A stretch of DNA of 9,472 nucleotides, taken from NCBI GenBank assembly GCA_910578185.1, contig CAJTPN010000004.1, positions 1 through 9,472 of the forward strand, given 5' to 3'. The DNA is from an uncultured Acetatifactor sp. (GTDB lineage Bacteria; Bacillota; Clostridia; Lachnospirales; Lachnospiraceae). Made by a program: the position numbers and the translations under genes. Below are positions 6,893 to 9,472 of this stretch, in pieces (position 1 is the stretch's first letter; each line of letters starts with the position of its first letter). The notes below the pieces were generated by a model that searched no databases, had not been told where the DNA came from, and saw only the letters and a list, made by a program, of their open reading frames with translations.

Positions 6893-7253
6893 TTTCATAC
6901 CTCCGCGCTTTATCGTGCCATTGGGTGAGATGTCCCATTCCCCATGCCGCATATGCTTTATTATAACCCATTTCCCTCAGTCTTTCCACCGAAAAATTTC
7001 CCATATAGGTATCATATGTGTCCTTAATATTTGTAATTCCATTTACCTCGCCAAAACTGGCCTGACAAAAAATACCTATTCTGGCACTTTTTATCAGGCC
7101 ACTTTTGCTATACACTGTAACATGTATTAAGCAAGGCGCTGCGCACATCTTTGGGAAAACCTTTTTCAATCCCCGAAGAAGAGGAATCTTATGTATAACC
7201 ACACTAAACTCAACTCATATGGCTCATCAAAGAAAGGAAAAGGAGATCAGTTT
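6893..7253. other. Divergent intergenic region, with a minus-strand coding-like stretch
   Basis: This 361-bp region separates the divergent araM-type and S-component genes. On the minus strand a perfect TATAAT (6960-6965) lies about 60 bp before the araM-type ATG, but no good -35 box accompanies it. On the plus strand TGCTATACA (7106-7114) could be an extended -10 for the S-component gene, again without a clear -35. One minus-strand frame stays open from 7202 to 6813. Around 7010-6900 it gives a plausible protein tail (MGNFSVERLREMGYNKAYAA, then WGMGHLTQWHDKARRYE) but overlaps the start of the araM-type gene. I see no good start for it and do not recognise it; it may be a gene remnant or chance. 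No known riboswitch consensus was found. Confidence 0.4.
7058..7101. repeat. 44-bp imperfect palindrome
   Basis: TGGCCTGACAAAAA (7058-7071) and TTTTTATCAGGCCA (7088-7101) are 14-nt inverted arms that pair perfectly except for one position, a G-U wobble when transcribed on the minus strand. The 16-nt centre is ATACCTATTCTGGCAC. Each arm combines a GC-rich outer part with an A/T-run inner part. It sits between two divergent genes, so it could be an operator, a hairpin in the araM leader, or a relic of a small mobile repeat. Confidence 0.75.
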
Positions 7254-8180
7254 ATGAAAACAGAAAAAAACAAAACGGATAAGAAAAAAAGTTTCGGACT
7301 TCTCATCACAGGTGCCGCACTGTTGGTCATTGGCATTATCTTTGCCGTATATGCCTATCACTCCAGCTATCAGGACTCTGTGGCTCTGGGTACACAGCTC
7401 AAGTCCGTCAAAGCGCAGGTAAGCGCGATCAAGGAAGGGACTGCTTCCGGCGACTTGGACGCGCTGAACGCCCAGGTGAGCAGACTTTCGGCAGACAAAC
7501 TGAGTAAAGAGCGTCCCTATTCCTACGGCCTGACCCTGGTATTTTTCTCCATCCTTTTGACGGTAAAAGGGATCTATAACGCGTTAATCGGCGTTTACAA
7601 GCCTGAAAAAGCAGATGTGAAAAAGCTGGCTCAGGCAGGGCTGTTGGCGGCGCTGTGTTACATTGGTTTCGCCTTTTTTAAAATCGATATTCCCGTGGGA
7701 CCTGAAAAGGCGTCCTTTCACTTCGGAAACGTCTTCTGTGTGCTGGCGGCGCTTCTGTTAGGCGGATATTGGGGAGGGCTGGCAGGCGCGGTGGGAATGA
7801 CCATTGGTGATTTTACCACTTCCTATGTGACCAGCGCCCCTAAAACCTTCCTTCTAAAGCTATGCATCGGTCTTATTGTCGGCCTGGTTGCCCATGTTAT
7901 TTTCAAATTAAGCCAGGATCACTCGGCCAGGTTTGTCACCGGTGTCACCATTCTTGCATCTGCCTGTGGTATGGGTTTTAACGTGGTGGCCGATCCTCTG
8001 GTGGGGTATTTCTATAAGACCTATCTGTTTGGCGTCCCACAAGATATTACCACTGCACTGGTAAAGATCAGCGCCCTTACCACCAGTGTCAACGCGGTGG
8101 TGGCAGTGATCGCAGCTTCCGCGATTTACCTGGCTTTGAGACCTGCGCTGAAAAAATCCGGATTATTTGTGGAGCCATGA
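7254..8180 (+). CDS. ECF transporter S-component-like membrane protein with N-terminal extension (308 aa)
   Basis: The C-terminal part (about residues 120-300) resembles S components of energy-coupling-factor vitamin transporters of the RibU/DUF1393 type. Visible segments are LAQAGLLAALCYIGFAFFKI (125-144), FGNVFCVLAALLLGGYWGG (157-175), GAVGMTIGDFTTSYVTSAPK (178-197), LLKLCIGLIVGLVAHVIF (200-217), and later helices near 226-247 and 275-297. S components bind the substrate and pair with a shared EcfT-EcfA-EcfA' module, which is not in this window. The N-terminus is unusual for the family. It has a lysine-rich tail, a transmembrane helix (about 14-35), a soluble stretch of about 50 residues with coiled-coil-like spacing (TQLKSVKAQVSAI, then LNAQVSRLSADKL) and another helix (91-114). 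The start at 7254 follows AAGGAG eight bases upstream. An in-frame ATG at 7191 has a weaker context. The substrate is unknown. Confidence 0.8.
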   Translation: MKTEKNKTDKKKSFGLLITGAALLVIGIIFAVYAYHSSYQDSVALGTQLKSVKAQVSAIKEGTASGDLDALNAQVSRLSADKLSKERPYSYGLTLVFFSILLTVKGIYNALIGVYKPEKADVKKLAQAGLLAALCYIGFAFFKIDIPVGPEKASFHFGNVFCVLAALLLGGYWGGLAGAVGMTIGDFTTSYVTSAPKTFLLKLCIGLIVGLVAHVIFKLSQDHSARFVTGVTILASACGMGFNVVADPLVGYFYKTYLFGVPQDITTALVKISALTTSVNAVVAVIAASAIYLALRPALKKSGLFVEP

Positions 8181-8240
8181 TTTTTCAGCAAAAACGTTTA
8201 TCGGCAAGCCCAGGTAACATCACAGGTTTCAAAACAAAAG

Positions 8241-8290
8241 TTCCCGCAGAAGGCAGCCTTACTCAAACCTTCTGCGGGAATTTCTTTTTC
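8241..8290 (+). terminator. Strong intrinsic terminator after the S-component gene, possibly bidirectional
   Basis: TTCCCGCAGAAGG (8241-8253) and CCTTCTGCGGGAA (8268-8280) form a perfect 13-bp stem with a 14-nt loop, followed by TTTCTTTTT on the plus strand. On the minus strand it is followed by CTTTTGTTTTG, so it may also stop transcription of the convergent DUF4097 gene. The stretch 8291-8409 beyond it has a short open plus-strand frame (ERKYLKIYMTDNPEEI) that I do not consider an established gene. Confidence 0.92.
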
Positions 8291-8409
8291 CTGTCCTGCC
8301 GTTCATTTCCAGCCCCAGAACGTAAATACTTAAAGATCTACATGACGGATAACCCTGAAGAGATTCCTGTCCTCATCAGCTTCCTCAGGCTCCCTGTTTG
8401 CGGAAATCA

Positions 8410-9402
8410 TTAATAAAACCAGATAGAAATCGCCCCCATGCTGCATTCCACATCTATATTTTTATCGGCGCCATTGTCTATCTTTTTATTCTGGCCAAAA
8501 CCGATATTAAAAGCAGAAAGTCCCTCCACATCAATACTGCCCATACCACTTTCCACCTTATAGTTGAAGTCCCCGGGATTGCCCTCCAGTCCAATTCCCA
8601 CATATCCCATGGAACACTCCACATCCACATTTCCATTGACGGCGCCGTCCGCATCAAGCTGCCCCATGGCAACATCCACATCCAGATCTCCCACTTCCAT
8701 TTCAATCAGAGAGATACTGCCGGTGGCTACGGTGGTATCCAGCTCCTCTACCACAGGTCTATATATGGTAATATTACCTGCCCCTACTTCAAGTGAGGCC
8801 TCTTTTGCTGTCAGATTGTCAAAGTACAATTCCCCTGCTCCCATTTCCACATCCACCTCGTCAAAGTAGAAATTTTCCGGAATGTACAACGTAACCCAAA
8901 AGCTGTTATTCCATCTGTAATCGTCATTGCCTGCCTTCACATACAAGGTGCCATCCTCCACATAGCCCTGCAGTCTGCATGATCCATCAGCCTCCAGATA
9001 AAGCGAACCGTCATCGGATACGTCTGTTGTAAACTGACCGTCTAACATCTGGATATCCAGCTTGTTGATATCGCTTCCAAGACTGTACTTTCTCACCGAA
9101 TATCCTTGGTAGACCTCATGAGACCAATCAAATTCGGGTTCCTGGGATACTTCCACTTCTTCGATTATTTCACAATACCCGTAATCAATCCCCTGTTCCT
9201 GTGACGGTTCACGACCCAGTATCACACTCTCCTCATACCACCAAGGCCTGCTGTAAAGATGAAATCTGCCTCCGGTCACATCTTCCAACACCTGCTCTAT
9301 GGTGTCGCTGCCCGCTACGGTGCGCCCGGTGATACCGATGGTCACCCCGACAACAATCAGCCCCAACGCAATGATTCCACAGCATTTCATAAATCTCTTC
9401 AT
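8410..9402 (-). CDS. DUF4097-family beta-repeat protein, membrane-anchored (330 aa)
   Basis: The N-terminus (MKRFMKCCGIIALGLIVVGV) is a basic tail followed by a hydrophobic helix, about residues 8-26. It is therefore a signal anchor or signal peptide, and the rest should face outside the membrane. Residues 110-330 are regular beta-repeats as in DUF4097 (putative adhesin) proteins. Five turns carry a glycine at exactly 19-residue spacing, G190, G209, G228, G247 and G266, in motifs such as EMGAGELYF, EVGAGNITI and DVAMGQLDA. Further irregular turns occur at G288 and G323, and the protein ends SMGAISIWFY. This suggests a stacked beta-solenoid. The segment between the anchor and repeats (30-105) is acidic and tryptophan-rich. 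A GGGGGG run about ten bases before the ATG at 9402 serves as ribosome binding site. The start lies one base after the upstream gene's stop, so the two are coupled. The exact role is unknown. Confidence 0.88.
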   Translation of the reverse strand: MKRFMKCCGIIALGLIVVGVTIGITGRTVAGSDTIEQVLEDVTGGRFHLYSRPWWYEESVILGREPSQEQGIDYGYCEIIEEVEVSQEPEFDWSHEVYQGYSVRKYSLGSDINKLDIQMLDGQFTTDVSDDGSLYLEADGSCRLQGYVEDGTLYVKAGNDDYRWNNSFWVTLYIPENFYFDEVDVEMGAGELYFDNLTAKEASLEVGAGNITIYRPVVEELDTTVATGSISLIEMEVGDLDVDVAMGQLDADGAVNGNVDVECSMGYVGIGLEGNPGDFNYKVESGMGSIDVEGLSAFNIGFGQNKKIDNGADKNIDVECSMGAISIWFY

Positions 9403-9403
9403 T

Positions 9404-9472
9404 TTATGCTACCCCCCTTACCGCTTTCTTTTTAAACAGAAGCCGATACAGTGAACCGATTCCTCTGAATAT
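9404..9472 (-). CDS. C-terminal end of an upstream gene, probably DUF1700 family (partial)
   Basis: The last 22 codons lie in the window and end at TAA (9404-9406): IFRGIGSLYRLLF followed by a basic tail, KKKAVRGVA. Only one base separates this stop from the DUF4097 start, so the genes are probably translated together. In many Clostridia a PadR-type regulator, a DUF1700 membrane protein and a DUF4097 protein are encoded in that order. The FRGIG...LF tail with basic residues fits the end of a DUF1700 protein. The fragment is too short to prove the family. Confidence 0.6.
   Translation of the reverse strand: MFRGIGSLYRLLFKKKAVRGVA

Noticed and set aside
6149..6928. Plus-strand open frame of 259 codons
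   Set aside because: It is antisense to the dehydrogenase gene, and its translation is rich in H, R and Q as expected for a shadow frame.
8177..8413. Plus-strand open frame of 78 codons after the S-component gene
   Set aside because: It spans the strong terminator hairpin, has no ribosome binding site and overlaps the end of the DUF4097 gene; only its last third looks faintly protein-like.
8478..8869. Short repetitive open frames on both strands inside the DUF4097 gene
   Set aside because: Their repetitive W/M- or S/T/P-rich translations mirror the 19-residue repeats of the real gene in other frames.

Overview
The window looks like a chromosomal segment of a Gram-positive anaerobe of the class Clostridia, most likely a gut Lachnospiraceae-type organism. 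The evidence is a T-box leader, strong AGGAGG ribosome binding sites, a domain-permuted family 3 glycosidase, an ECF-type S component and a DUF1700/DUF4097 gene pair. This taxonomic reading is inferred from gene content only. No CRISPR array, tRNA, rRNA or intact mobile element was seen.

Layout, left to right. Bases 1-490 (minus strand) hold the first five codons of an aminoacyl-tRNA synthetase gene, preceded by a full T-box leader with its own promoter. The specifier reads GUA and the T-box variable base is U, which together point to valine. Bases 487-1089 hold a Nudix hydrolase gene, more AT-rich than its neighbours, followed in frame by 39 further sense codons after its TAG stop. Bases 1139-3553 encode a GH3 glycosidase whose alpha/beta-sandwich domain precedes the TIM barrel. 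Bases 3675-4163 (plus strand) hold the wreck of an AraC-family regulator gene whose last piece resembles a GGDEF-like domain. Bases 4374-6892 hold two translationally coupled minus-strand genes: a glycerol-1-phosphate dehydrogenase (AraM/EgsA type) and a GH43 glycosidase. Bases 6893-7253 are a divergent intergenic region with a 44-bp palindrome. Bases 7254-8180 (plus) encode an ECF S-component-like membrane protein with an unusual N-terminal extension, ended by a strong hairpin terminator. Bases 8410-9472 (minus) encode a DUF4097 repeat protein and the C-terminal end of an upstream gene, probably DUF1700.

How the genes may work together. GH43 and GH3 both lack signal peptides, so they probably finish the breakdown of imported xylo-, arabino- or gluco-oligosaccharides in the cytoplasm. 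The dead AraC-type gene between them may once have regulated this locus; GH3 now has its own recognisable promoter. The dehydrogenase coupled to GH43 is the least expected partner. The divergent S component may import a small molecule for the same locus, but its substrate cannot be read from sequence. The synthetase/T-box and the DUF1700/DUF4097 pair look like separate housekeeping and envelope functions.

The observations most worth a second look are the decayed AraC-GGDEF-like gene, the ATGA-coupled dehydrogenase-GH43 pair, the extended S component, the exact 19-residue repeat of the DUF4097 protein, and the open frame that continues past the Nudix stop. I did not find a clearly new defence or mobile system here.
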